Below are positions 1 through 5,387 of a stretch of 30,649 nt of DNA, in pieces; position 1 is the stretch's first letter; each line of letters opens with the position of its first letter. Made by a program: the position numbers and the translations under genes. The DNA lies in IMG/VR virus record IMGVR_UViG_3300008258_000463, positions 1 to 30,649 of that record, one strand, 5' to 3'. This stretch comes from a virus. The notes under the pieces were generated by a model. The model saw only the letters and a program-made list of their open reading frames with translations. It ran no database searches and was not told the DNA's origin.

Positions 1-30
1 AAGTTTGGGGGGACTAACCCAAGAAAGGGC

Positions 31-360
31 ACTTATTGTACTTTGTACCATAACTCGTTTTTATGGGTCTATTTGCCCTACTTATTGTACTTTATACCAT
101 AACTAATTGAGCTCACTTATTGTACTTTTTACCATAAGTAAAGAAGGGACTTATTGTACTTTTTACAATAACTAAATGATGAGATGACTTATTGTACTTT
201 ATACAATAACTAATTCAATCTTGTGTGTGTGCGTGTGCGTGTGCGTGTGCGTATGCGTGTGCGCGTGTGCGTATGCGTGTGCGCGTGTGTGCGTGTGCGC
301 GTAGGGGTGCAGGACTTATTGTACTTTGTACCATAAGTACTTATTGTACTTTGTACAAAA
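31..360. repeat. Array of seven 25-bp dyad repeats
   Basis: Near-identical units starting acttattgtac lie at 31-55, 80-104, 115-139, 149-173, 187-211, 314-338 and 339-360 (the last truncated). Each unit has dyad symmetry: a left arm TTATTGTA and a right arm TACaATAA or TACcATAA around a 3-5 base T-rich centre. The arms vary but keep the symmetry; copies four and five are perfect 8-bp inverted repeats. Copies one to five start 34-49 bp apart, and copies six and seven abut. No gene is supported here. The layout suits a set of operators for a dimeric protein or replication iterons; the sequence does not decide between them. Confidence 0.85.
222..303. repeat. 82-bp perfect alternating purine/pyrimidine tract
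   Basis: Every base from 222 to 303 alternates pyrimidine and purine without exception. It is mostly GT and GC dinucleotides, with two AT steps near 252-254 and 272-274. It sits between dyad repeats five and six. Such tracts are known to favour left-handed Z-DNA under negative supercoiling. Open frames across it are low-complexity Cys/Ala/Arg or Thr/His strings and are not credible genes. Confidence 0.9.
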
Positions 361-488
361 AGCCAAAAAAATCGGGCAAAGGTAGTCGAAATGCACCCCC
401 CACCCCCAAAAAAAAGACCGTTTCCGCGCAGGGGGGCGACAGCGTCAGACCTATATATAACCCTCAGCCTCCATATATCTGAAATGCT

Positions 489-496
489 TATCTTTG
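489..496 (+). promoter_or_regulatory. Bacteroidota -7 box TATCTTTG
   Basis: An exact TAnnTTTG box ends 14 bases before the ATG at 511. No TTTG -33 element is seen at the expected distance. The same box and spacing recur upstream of at least six other genes here. Confidence 0.6.
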
Positions 497-510
497 TAAA
501 AACGATAATT

Positions 511-705
511 ATGAAAAAGTACACTGACATGTCCGGGTTGACTATGAAGAACGGGCGATTGATTAACGACAGACCGTGTGGAGTTACGGGTATTCAGCAG
601 GCTTTAGACCTCAGGAAGATGATGAAGCGTGAGCAGAAGATTGAGATGATGGTTGAGGCTGATATGCGTGCATCTATGCGTGAGAAGATGATGGGATACG
701 AATAA
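511..705 (+). CDS. Small Met-rich protein, unknown function
   Basis: A 64-residue protein. The frame is open further upstream to 391, but that extension would be translated from C-rich, low-complexity sequence lying before the promoter box at 489-496, so the ATG at 511 is chosen. The protein is charged and rich in Met, Lys, Arg and Glu, with a likely helical second half (residues about 28-62, heptad-like Met/Leu spacing). No domain is recognised. It stands alone, with its own promoter upstream and a hairpin terminator 23 bases downstream, so it is probably a single-gene transcript. ATG codons inside (for example residue 7) could serve as alternative starts. It sits next to the repeat region at the left edge, which may suggest an early or regulatory role, but this is only positional inference. 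Confidence 0.6.
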   Translation: MKKYTDMSGLTMKNGRLINDRPCGVTGIQQALDLRKMMKREQKIEMMVEADMRASMREKMMGYE

Positions 706-727
706 TAGACCACAAAAAACACGTTAT

Positions 728-751
728 GGGGGAGTGATCCCCCTTCTTTTT
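728..751 (+). terminator. Intrinsic terminator
   Basis: GGGGGA (728-733) pairs with TCCCCC (738-743) across a GTGA loop, followed by TTCTTTTT. It closes the gene at 511-705. Confidence 0.8.
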
Positions 752-880
752 GCCCTAAAAATGAATGCACGAGTAATGCACTTTGAATAAATTTCTTACT
801 TTGCTCTCTAAAAATTGGTCTTTTTTTCTTTTCTAAAAAGTATGGTTTTTACTCTTACTACTACTATTATGATAGATTAT

Positions 881-948
881 TGACATTAAAATGTCATTAG
901 AATGTTATATAACTTATTGATTATTAATATATTGTCGATAATGTCGAT
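881..948. promoter_or_regulatory. Inverted repeat and tandem TGTCGAT motif in AT-rich intergenic DNA
   Basis: TGACATT-AA-AATGTCA at 881-896 is a perfect 7-bp inverted repeat. About 37 bases further, TGTCGAT occurs twice (933-939 and 942-948) two bases apart. The surrounding 755-980 stretch is very AT-rich and has no gene. These look like protein-binding sites. No clear TAnnTTTG box is visible between 755 and 980. Confidence 0.4.
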
Positions 949-981
949 TTTAAATCTAAAATAGAATTAAAAAAAATAATA

Positions 982-990
982 AAAGGAGGT
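982..990 (+). promoter_or_regulatory. Orphan strong Shine-Dalgarno sequence (AAAGGAGGT)
   Basis: AAAGGAGGT matches the 16S anti-Shine-Dalgarno strongly. It is followed by an AT dinucleotide run, and no ATG, GTG or TTG lies 4-14 bases downstream. The first ATG is at 1030, 39 bases away. The other genes in the window lack such sites, as expected for Bacteroidota. ATA at 997-999 is in frame with the 1030 ORF but would be a very unusual start. Confidence 0.45.
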
Positions 991-1029
991 AATAAAATAT
1001 ATATATATATAGGGAACCTTAATTCTGAC

Positions 1030-1159
1030 ATGCTACCAAAAGGTACTTTTGAGTTTGGTCTAATGAAAAATAGTTTGTAGATTTGAATTCTACTTTAGTC
1101 GTTTCAAAAACGAAGTAATTGGGGTATCAGTTGAAAGCGGTACCCCATTATTTTTTTTG
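1030..1159 (+). ncRNA. Candidate structured RNA with a 16-codon ORF, ending in a terminator
   Basis: Four consecutive local hairpins can be drawn: TACC-AAAA-GGTA (1034-1045); GTAGA/TCTAC (1077-1093); TCGTTT-caa-AAACGA (1099-1113); and GGGGTA/TACCCC (1121-1146), which runs into a T tract. A 16-codon frame (1030-1080, MLPKGTFEFGLMKNSL) overlaps the first. No TAnnTTTG promoter is visible upstream, so where transcription begins is unknown. It could be a small RNA, a leader peptide with attenuation, or simply structured intergenic DNA. Confidence 0.3.
1121..1159 (+). terminator. Intrinsic terminator before groEL
   Basis: GGGGTA (1121-1126) pairs with TACCCC (1141-1146) across a 14-base loop, followed by a T-rich tract containing eight consecutive T. 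It insulates the groEL promoter from upstream transcription. Confidence 0.65.
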
Positions 1160-1187
1160 TTGGTGTCACAATTATTGTTTAAATTTG
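1156..1187 (+). promoter_or_regulatory. groEL promoter: TTTG-N20-TAAATTTG
   Basis: TTTG at 1156-1159 is followed after 20 bases by TAAATTTG at 1180-1187. This fits the Bacteroidota primary-sigma consensus (-33 TTTG, about 19-21 bases, -7 TAnnTTTG). It leaves 22 bases to the ATG at 1210. It is one of only two places in the window where I find both elements. Confidence 0.65.
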
Positions 1188-1193
1188 TGACAC
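1163..1193. promoter_or_regulatory. Operator-like palindrome over the groEL promoter
   Basis: GTGTCACAA (1163-1171) and TTGTGACAC (1185-1193) are perfect 9-bp inverted arms with a 13-base spacer. Arm centres are 22 bp apart, about two helical turns. The right arm overlaps the -7 box and the left arm lies in the -33/-7 spacer, so a bound dimer would block the promoter. As RNA it could also form a stem-loop. Confidence 0.6.
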
Positions 1194-1209
1194 TTAAATT
1201 AAATTGTAT

Positions 1210-2829
1210 ATGACTGAGAACTTAGGTTACTCTCCGAAGGATATCCGTTTCGGGGATGATGGGCGAGCGAGGCTCATTAGTGGAATCACAAAAATCGCAG
1301 GTGCTGTCAAGAGCACTTTAGGCCCGAGGGGCAACACTGTGCTGATCGAGTCAGCTAATCATACGAGTGGTATTACTGTAACGAAGGATGGTGTAACTGT
1401 CGCGAAGGCTGTTGACTTGATCGATCCGGTCGAGAACTTAGCTGTAAGGATGATGAAGGAGGCTGCCGACAAGACTGCTACGAATGCGGGTGACGGTACG
1501 ACTACTGCCATTGTGTTGACTGAGGCTTTGGTCAAGGCGGGTGATGAGCTCATCACTGAGGACTTAAACCGCATTCAGGTGCTACGCCACATGGTGGAGA
1601 TATCTGATGAGGTCGTGGAGAGTTTAAAGAAGAAGAAGAAGAAGGTCAATAAGAAGATGCTCAATGACGTGGCGACAATCTCGGCGAACAATGACAAGCA
1701 CATTGGTGGGATCATCTCACGGGTGTACAATGCGATTGGCACCAATGGGATCGTGACGGTTGAGAAGTCTCACACGAACGACACATATGCTGAGAGCACT
1801 CATGGCTTCAAGGTACAGCGTGGGTATTACTCACCGTACTTCATCAATGACCACAAGCGTGACGAGTGTGTGTTCGAGGACGTGATGGTCTTGGTGTGTG
1901 ATGCTGAGATACATAATATTTTGCAGTTGGAGAATGTGCTCAAGCCAATCATTCAGGAGGGCAAGCGCCTATTAATTATTGCGCCGTGTGCTGCACCTGT
2001 CATCAATACACTAGCCGCTAACGTGGCAAAGGGTAACTTGAAGGTATGTGCTATTGAGCCGCCTAGCTTTGGGTACAAGAAGCACGAGCTGATGGGTGAT
2101 ATTGCCTTGGCGGTGGGTGCGAAGTATTTCAGTGAGAAGACCGGTGATGATTTGAGTCTGATGACATACGCTGACTTGGGTCATGCGGCCAAAATTATTG
2201 TGGACTCGCAGAACACTGTGATCATTAACTCACCTACTAAGACTGACGAGGATGAGGTGGCCAATCGTGTGGAGCAGCTATGGGCTGCGCATGCTGAGGC
2301 GACCAAGAAGCACGACAAGGACTTTATTCTGTCGCGCATTGCATCGCTCACAGGTGGCGTTGGTGTTATCTTTGTGGGTGGTACGACTGACATTGAGCAG
2401 AAGGAGCTATACGACAGGGTGGATGATGCTGTGTCGGCGGTTCGCTCTGCCTTGGAGGAGGGTGTGCTACCGGGTGGTGGCAAGGCCTTGCTTGAGTCTG
2501 CCCTTTCAATGGAGAATTCTCTTTCTGATACTGCTGAGCTACACGTGGCCTTTGAGATTATGTGCAGGGCTTTAAAGACACCTGTCAAGCAAATATTGGC
2601 AAATGCGGGTCTAAAGTTTGAGGATATCTATAAGTTTGGTGATGGCCATGTCGTGGAGGGCTATGGGTACAACGTGAAGACGGGTGAGTACGGTGACCTT
2701 GTGCAGATGGGTGTCATTGACCCGTTCAAGGTGACTCGCTCAGCACTACAGAACGCTGTGAGTGTGGCTACAACAATTTTATCAACTGACGCCATTATCA
2801 CAATGGCGCGAACATATGACGCAAGATGA
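1210..2829 (+). CDS. groEL: Phage-encoded chaperonin GroEL (Hsp60)
   Basis: A 539-residue group I chaperonin that would form the ATP-driven folding chamber in the host cytoplasm. Visible landmarks are the ATP-site motifs TKDGVTVAK (Asp60, equivalent to E. coli Asp52) and GDGTTT (94-99), the catalytic Asp406 (equivalent to Asp398) in RVDDAV, and GGG 422-424. The apical RGYYSPYF (204-211) keeps the Tyr/Tyr/Phe pocket that binds GroES and substrate. The C-terminus ends at about residue 539 without the usual Gly-Gly-Met tail. A run of six Lys (140-145, six AAG codons at 1627-1644) replaces a region that is not so basic in E. coli. The frame extends to a TTG at 1204, but ATG 1210 fits the promoter spacing. 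It overlaps groES by four bases (ATGA). One hand-counted line is about 52% GC, well above the structural genes. Confidence 0.96.
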   Translation: MTENLGYSPKDIRFGDDGRARLISGITKIAGAVKSTLGPRGNTVLIESANHTSGITVTKDGVTVAKAVDLIDPVENLAVRMMKEAADKTATNAGDGTTTAIVLTEALVKAGDELITEDLNRIQVLRHMVEISDEVVESLKKKKKKVNKKMLNDVATISANNDKHIGGIISRVYNAIGTNGIVTVEKSHTNDTYAESTHGFKVQRGYYSPYFINDHKRDECVFEDVMVLVCDAEIHNILQLENVLKPIIQEGKRLLIIAPCAAPVINTLAANVAKGNLKVCAIEPPSFGYKKHELMGDIALAVGAKYFSEKTGDDLSLMTYADLGHAAKIIVDSQNTVIINSPTKTDEDEVANRVEQLWAAHAEATKKHDKDFILSRIASLTGGVGVIFVGGTTDIEQKELYDRVDDAVSAVRSALEEGVLPGGGKALLESALSMENSLSDTAELHVAFEIMCRALKTPVKQILANAGLKFEDIYKFGDGHVVEGYGYNVKTGEYGDLVQMGVIDPFKVTRSALQNAVSVATTILSTDAIITMARTYDAR

Positions 2830-3083
2830 TCGCTATCGGCAAAAATATTATCATTGAGACATTAGAGAAGGAGGTCAAGACTGAGTCGGGCCTCCTCTTA
2901 AGTGCGCATGACGCGAATGACTTCAGATATAAGATCGGCAAGGTTGTAGTGGCGGGCACTGATGTGTCTGCCATAAAGTCGGGTGATGAGATTTACTACG
3001 ACAAAAATAACTCATATACCATGGTCATCAACGACCGACCGTACACCATCATTCAGGAGCGTGACGTTGTTGTTGTCGTATAG
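2826..3083 (+). CDS. groES: Phage-encoded co-chaperonin GroES (Hsp10)
   Basis: An 85-residue protein of GroES family length that caps the GroEL chamber. The mobile loop is recognisable at residues about 17-27 (KTESGLLLS), with the hydrophobic tripeptide LLL where bacterial proteins have IVL. The later segments (IKSGDEIYYDK, then a terminal region ending in IIQERDVVVVV) match the GroES barrel strands (VKVGDIVIF, then the ESDILAIV end). It starts inside the groEL stop codon, so translation is coupled, and the gene order groEL-groES is the reverse of the usual bacterial groES-groEL. Its last 35 bases overlap the end of the convergent minus-strand gene. Identification rests on motif order and context; the sequence is diverged. 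Confidence 0.88.
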   Translation: MIAIGKNIIIETLEKEVKTESGLLLSAHDANDFRYKIGKVVVAGTDVSAIKSGDEIYYDKNNSYTMVINDRPYTIIQERDVVVVV

Positions 3084-3492
3084 AGTCGTTTAGCTTTAGA
3101 ATAGCGCCTTTCATCACAGCATCGCGGTATCGCTTGTTATTTTTGATCATGAGCGGGTTGTTGACGTAAGACTCAGCGATGAGTTGTTCACCATTTAGAT
3201 ATTTATAGATTAGCGTCACAAGATGCTTAGCTTTGAAGGAGAGTTTGTATAAGGCTCTCCTTTTTGTATGTGGGTCAGTCTTACGGAATGACTCAAGCCA
3301 TCCCTCTTTGAGCATTCGCTTGAAGCGCTTCGAGTCCCATCCAACTAGGCGGGTGAAGTCATCAAACTTATCTTTATTGAAGTACGCCTCTGAGTATAGA
3401 AACAATATCATATCAAGATCAGCTTGGTTTAGGCCATACTTTATCTTGACATATTGGCGTATGACCTTCCAATACTTTAGGTAGTCATCCAT
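3049..3492 (-). CDS. Putative winged-helix (MarR-like) DNA-binding protein
   Basis: A 147-residue basic protein and the only credible minus-strand gene in the window. Residues about 20-95 read like a winged helix: a helix (GLNQADLDMILFLYSE), a putative helix-turn-helix (FDDFTRLVGWDSKRFKRMLKEG), then a wing-like segment (KRRALYKLSFKAK) with a C-terminal helix. This resembles MarR/PadR-type regulators, but I cannot assign a family by eye. It converges on groES with a 35-base overlap, so transcripts would collide or act as antisense. A TAACTTTG box on the minus strand (plus coordinates 3519-3526) lies 26 bases before the start. It could be the repressor of the palindrome at 1163-1193 or of the 31-360 repeats; this is untested. 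Sampled GC is about 55%, higher than the downstream genes. Confidence 0.7.
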   Translation of the reverse strand: MDDYLKYWKVIRQYVKIKYGLNQADLDMILFLYSEAYFNKDKFDDFTRLVGWDSKRFKRMLKEGWLESFRKTDPHTKRRALYKLSFKAKHLVTLIYKYLNGEQLIAESYVNNPLMIKNNKRYRDAVMKGAILKLNDSIRQQQRHAPE

Positions 3493-3507
3493 GTTATTAA
3501 ATTTTAT

Positions 3508-3526
3508 TAAATTTGTCTCAAAGTTA
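3508..3526. promoter_or_regulatory. Overlapping divergent -7 boxes
   Basis: TAAATTTG on the plus strand (3508-3515) lies 30 bases before the ATG at 3546. TAACTTTG on the minus strand (3526 back to 3519) lies 26 bases before the minus-strand start at 3492. No -33 TTTG is evident for either. Both are plausible but weaker than the other promoters. Confidence 0.35.
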
Positions 3527-3545
3527 ACTAATTAAAAAAGATATC

Positions 3546-3947
3546 ATGGATTATAATAGCAGCTCTTTTCGCAACGGAGCAATTGACAGATTAAAAGGTA
3601 AGTTCGGAAAAGGACAAACAGAGAAACCTGTGACTGTTCGCCCATCAGCTGAGCAAGTAGCTCGCGTAAAAGGACGCATGGAGTCTGACATCAACAAGAT
3701 GGACGCTGAAATTAAGGGTTATGAATACACAACTCCTAAGTCGAAAACAGGTTTAGCTTGTTCACTGAGAAATGAAGGTTTATGCAAAGATAGTAAAGAG
3801 GCATATAGGGAGGTTGTTACTGAAGATGCGATGAAGGGTAATAAAGATAAATTTGTTGGAAAGAACATCCAATCAACTAGGTCTGCCTATCAAGGAGCAA
3901 AGAAAGCTCATTCGTATGCTAAATCTCAATATGAAAAGTATCTATAA
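3546..3947 (+). CDS. Basic phage protein with N-terminal DYNSxxFRN tag, unknown function
   Basis: A 133-residue, Lys-rich, soluble protein. Its first 23 residues (pattern DYNSxxFRNxxIDxxxxKFxxG) match the start of the protein at 4486-5046, although the rest of the two proteins differ. The remainder has an internal pair of Cys in ACSLRNEGLC and a Tyr/Lys-rich tail. No catalytic motif is seen. It begins a run of six genes linked by ATGA or TAATG overlaps or gaps of a few bases, so it is probably co-expressed with them. The shared N-terminus may be a targeting or packaging tag. A virion or DNA-associated role is inferred only from context. Confidence 0.75.
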   Translation: MDYNSSSFRNGAIDRLKGKFGKGQTEKPVTVRPSAEQVARVKGRMESDINKMDAEIKGYEYTTPKSKTGLACSLRNEGLCKDSKEAYREVVTEDAMKGNKDKFVGKNIQSTRSAYQGAKKAHSYAKSQYEKYL

Positions 3948-4192
3948 TGGCTGAAAAACCTACTTCACCATTGTATTCAGAGAAGACCGCGGCTTTAAAT
4001 AACACGCTCTCTGCGCTTAATATCAAGAACGCGCAGGCAATGAAGCTTTTGGATGAGAAATACGCTGTTAAAAACGATGTTGGACGCAAAAAGCGCAATA
4101 TTGCAGCGGCTTACGCGGAGCGCGGCCTCGCACAGCTCGGCAGTTCCGTCGGCATGAAGATGCCTCAAGGGTACCAACGACCAAGAAAATAA
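3947..4192 (+). CDS. Small basic protein, unknown function
   Basis: An 81-residue protein, Lys/Arg/Ala-rich with no Cys. Residues about 12-60 are probably helical (many Ala, Leu, Asn, Lys). The C-terminus (QGYQRPRK) is strongly basic. The start codon overlaps the stop of the preceding gene (TAATG), which suggests translational coupling. No family is recognised. Its position between two other small basic phage proteins makes a DNA-binding or virion-associated role possible but unproven. Confidence 0.65.
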   Translation: MAEKPTSPLYSEKTAALNNTLSALNIKNAQAMKLLDEKYAVKNDVGRKKRNIAAAYAERGLAQLGSSVGMKMPQGYQRPRK

Positions 4193-4195
4193 GAC

Positions 4196-4486
4196 ATGGC
4201 TGATAAGAGCAAAATGAAGTGCAACTCCCCACGTCCTTCTGACCGCGCAGGTAAGAAGATGATGGTTAAGGCATGCTCAGGAGGCACTGAGAAGCTACTG
4301 CATTTTGGGGCGAAGGGCTATGGCCACAACTATAGCGCTGCTGCACGTAAGAGCTTTAAAGCACGCCATAGTTGTGACACTGCCAATGACAAATTAACAC
4401 CAAGATATTGGGCTTGTAAGAAGCTTTGGGCAGGTAAGGGAGGAAGCACTCAATCATCACCATCAACACGTAGAGGAAAGTACTAA
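4196..4486 (+). CDS. Conserved small basic Cys-containing phage protein
   Basis: A 96-residue protein. The pattern is an N-terminal KMKCNSPRPS, then KACSGGTEKLLHFGAKGYG, KSFKARH and YWACKKLWAGKGG. From memory this matches a widespread small phage family with the signature KSFKARH...YWAxKxxW (I believe Pfam DUF6321), common in marine and freshwater phages; the exact family name should be checked. Cys residues at about 9, 28, 60 and 74 could bind a metal. It follows the previous gene by three bases and overlaps the next by one (TAATG). The molecular role is unknown; a virion-associated or DNA-associated role is plausible. Confidence 0.75.
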   Translation: MADKSKMKCNSPRPSDRAGKKMMVKACSGGTEKLLHFGAKGYGHNYSAAARKSFKARHSCDTANDKLTPRYWACKKLWAGKGGSTQSSPSTRRGKY

Positions 4487-5046
4487 TGGCAACAGATTAC
4501 AATAGCATTAATTTCAGAAACTCATCTATTGATAAGATGAGTACTAAATTTAGTAATGGTGACCCTGTAAATAAAGGAAGAGAAGCTATTTCTAAAGCTC
4601 CTTCAGACAAGAAAGAGTTGATTACAAAGAATAGAGCTAATGCTGCAAGAGATATGCGCAAAGATGTCACCCCTTTAAAAAATGAGGACGGTTCTACGTC
4701 TACTCACGTAATGGCAAGCGGTGAAGGAGGCTCAGGAAAATATAAGTACACTGTTAATCCAACTGTTTTCCCTAATGAAGGTGGTAAAACATGGACTGAT
4801 TTGAGAAATGATCCACGAGGCGCATACGATGAAGCATCTAAACGTGGTGAAGTTATTGGATTTAAGTCTGAGAAACGTGCTGAAAAATTTGGTATGGGAT
4901 CTTGGAAAAAAGGACAGGCAGGTCGTGAAGCAAATCAGATGTATCGTGATGCAAAGAAAAACAATGAATTGTATACTCAATCTGTCGGCGCTCAAAAAAG
5001 AGGTAAGGACGAAAAGATAAAAAAAGTTTTATCAAATAAAAAATGA
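4486..5046 (+). CDS. Phage protein with N-terminal DYNSxxFRN tag and virion-type appended domain
   Basis: A 186-residue hydrophilic protein. Residues 4-25 repeat the N-terminal pattern of the gene at 3546-3947. Residues about 73-145 (HVMASGEGGSGKYKYTVNPT, then WTDLRNDPRGAYDEASKRGE, then a segment ending in GSWKK) resemble a small domain often appended to phage structural proteins, with the order 'GK..v.PT / AY..a...G....F.s...A..f..g.w'. That resemblance is from memory. The C-terminus is very Lys-rich. It is coupled to its neighbours by TAATG upstream and ATGA downstream. It is probably a minor virion or virion-assembly protein; no enzyme motif is seen. Confidence 0.7.
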   Translation: MATDYNSINFRNSSIDKMSTKFSNGDPVNKGREAISKAPSDKKELITKNRANAARDMRKDVTPLKNEDGSTSTHVMASGEGGSGKYKYTVNPTVFPNEGGKTWTDLRNDPRGAYDEASKRGEVIGFKSEKRAEKFGMGSWKKGQAGREANQMYRDAKKNNELYTQSVGAQKRGKDEKIKKVLSNKK

Positions 5047-5387
5047 AAGACGCTTGCTATAAGAAAGTAAAGGCATCTTATGATGTGTTCCCCTCAGCTC
5101 GAGCTTCGCAGGCTATTGCTAAGTGCCGTAAGGCATCAGGAAACGTAAAGAAGACTGAGAAGGGAGCTAGTCTTAAGAGATGGGAGAAGGAGAAGTGGAC
5201 TGATACGCGCACGGGTAAGGCCTGTGGTGCGGGTGGTAAGAACGAGTACTGTCGACCATCAAAAAGAGTGTCTTCAAAGACACCTATAACAAAGAGTGAA
5301 ATGAGTCCATCCAAGCTTGCGGCCAAGAAGGCTGAGAAGTCAAGGGTTGGTATGGGCAGTAGAGTAAGTAACGTCAAAAAGAGATGA
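5043..5387 (+). CDS. Cys/Lys-rich phage protein (DUF5872-like)
   Basis: A 114-residue basic protein. The N-terminal motif ACYKKVKASYDVFPSARAS followed by AIAKCRK is a signature I recall from many phage small proteins. The middle GASLKRWEKEKW, TRTGKACGAG, YCRPSKRV resembles DUF5872, a domain shared by phages and some large eukaryotic DNA viruses. Both assignments are from memory. Cys residues in CY, KC, ACG and YC could bind zinc. The C-terminus (SPSKLAAKKAEKSRVGMGSR) is a basic tail. ATGA overlaps occur at both ends. The role is unknown; a packaged DNA-binding role is possible. Confidence 0.75.
   Translation: MKDACYKKVKASYDVFPSARASQAIAKCRKASGNVKKTEKGASLKRWEKEKWTDTRTGKACGAGGKNEYCRPSKRVSSKTPITKSEMSPSKLAAKKAEKSRVGMGSRVSNVKKR

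Noticed and set aside
1-105. Open frame from the first base of the window to the TAA at 103-105, which could be the end of an upstream gene.
   Set aside because: It runs through dyad repeats one and two, has no visible start and its protein is low in recognisable structure. Probably chance.
222-360. A CRISPR array, considered because of the repeated 25-mers.
   Set aside because: Spacing is irregular, two copies abut, spacers are not unique 30-40mers in a regular series, and no cas gene is present.
396-436. Possible long stem between CCCCCC (396-401) and GGGGGG (431-436).
   Set aside because: Only homopolymer pairing over a 29-base loop; no T-run follows, so neither a terminator nor a convincing RNA structure.
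391-510. N-terminal extension of the 511-705 gene starting with HPPPPKKRPF.
   Set aside because: It lies upstream of the -7 box that best explains transcription and is made of C/A homopolymers; the ATG at 511 fits better.
210-530. Frames on both strands through the alternating tract (85 and 106 residues).
   Set aside because: They translate the GT/GC tract into Cys/Ala/Arg or Thr/His strings. The tract itself, not a protein, explains them.
1010-1160. A tRNA or tmRNA in the structured region before groEL.
   Set aside because: No cloverleaf, no TTCRA T-loop and no CCA-type acceptor stem can be drawn.
1204-1209. TTG start giving groEL two extra residues.
   Set aside because: The ATG at 1210 fits the GroEL N-terminus equally well and is a stronger start codon.
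2181-2588. 135-residue minus-strand frame inside groEL.
   Set aside because: Shadow of the groEL codon pattern, Ser/Ala-rich; no promoter and no recognisable domain.
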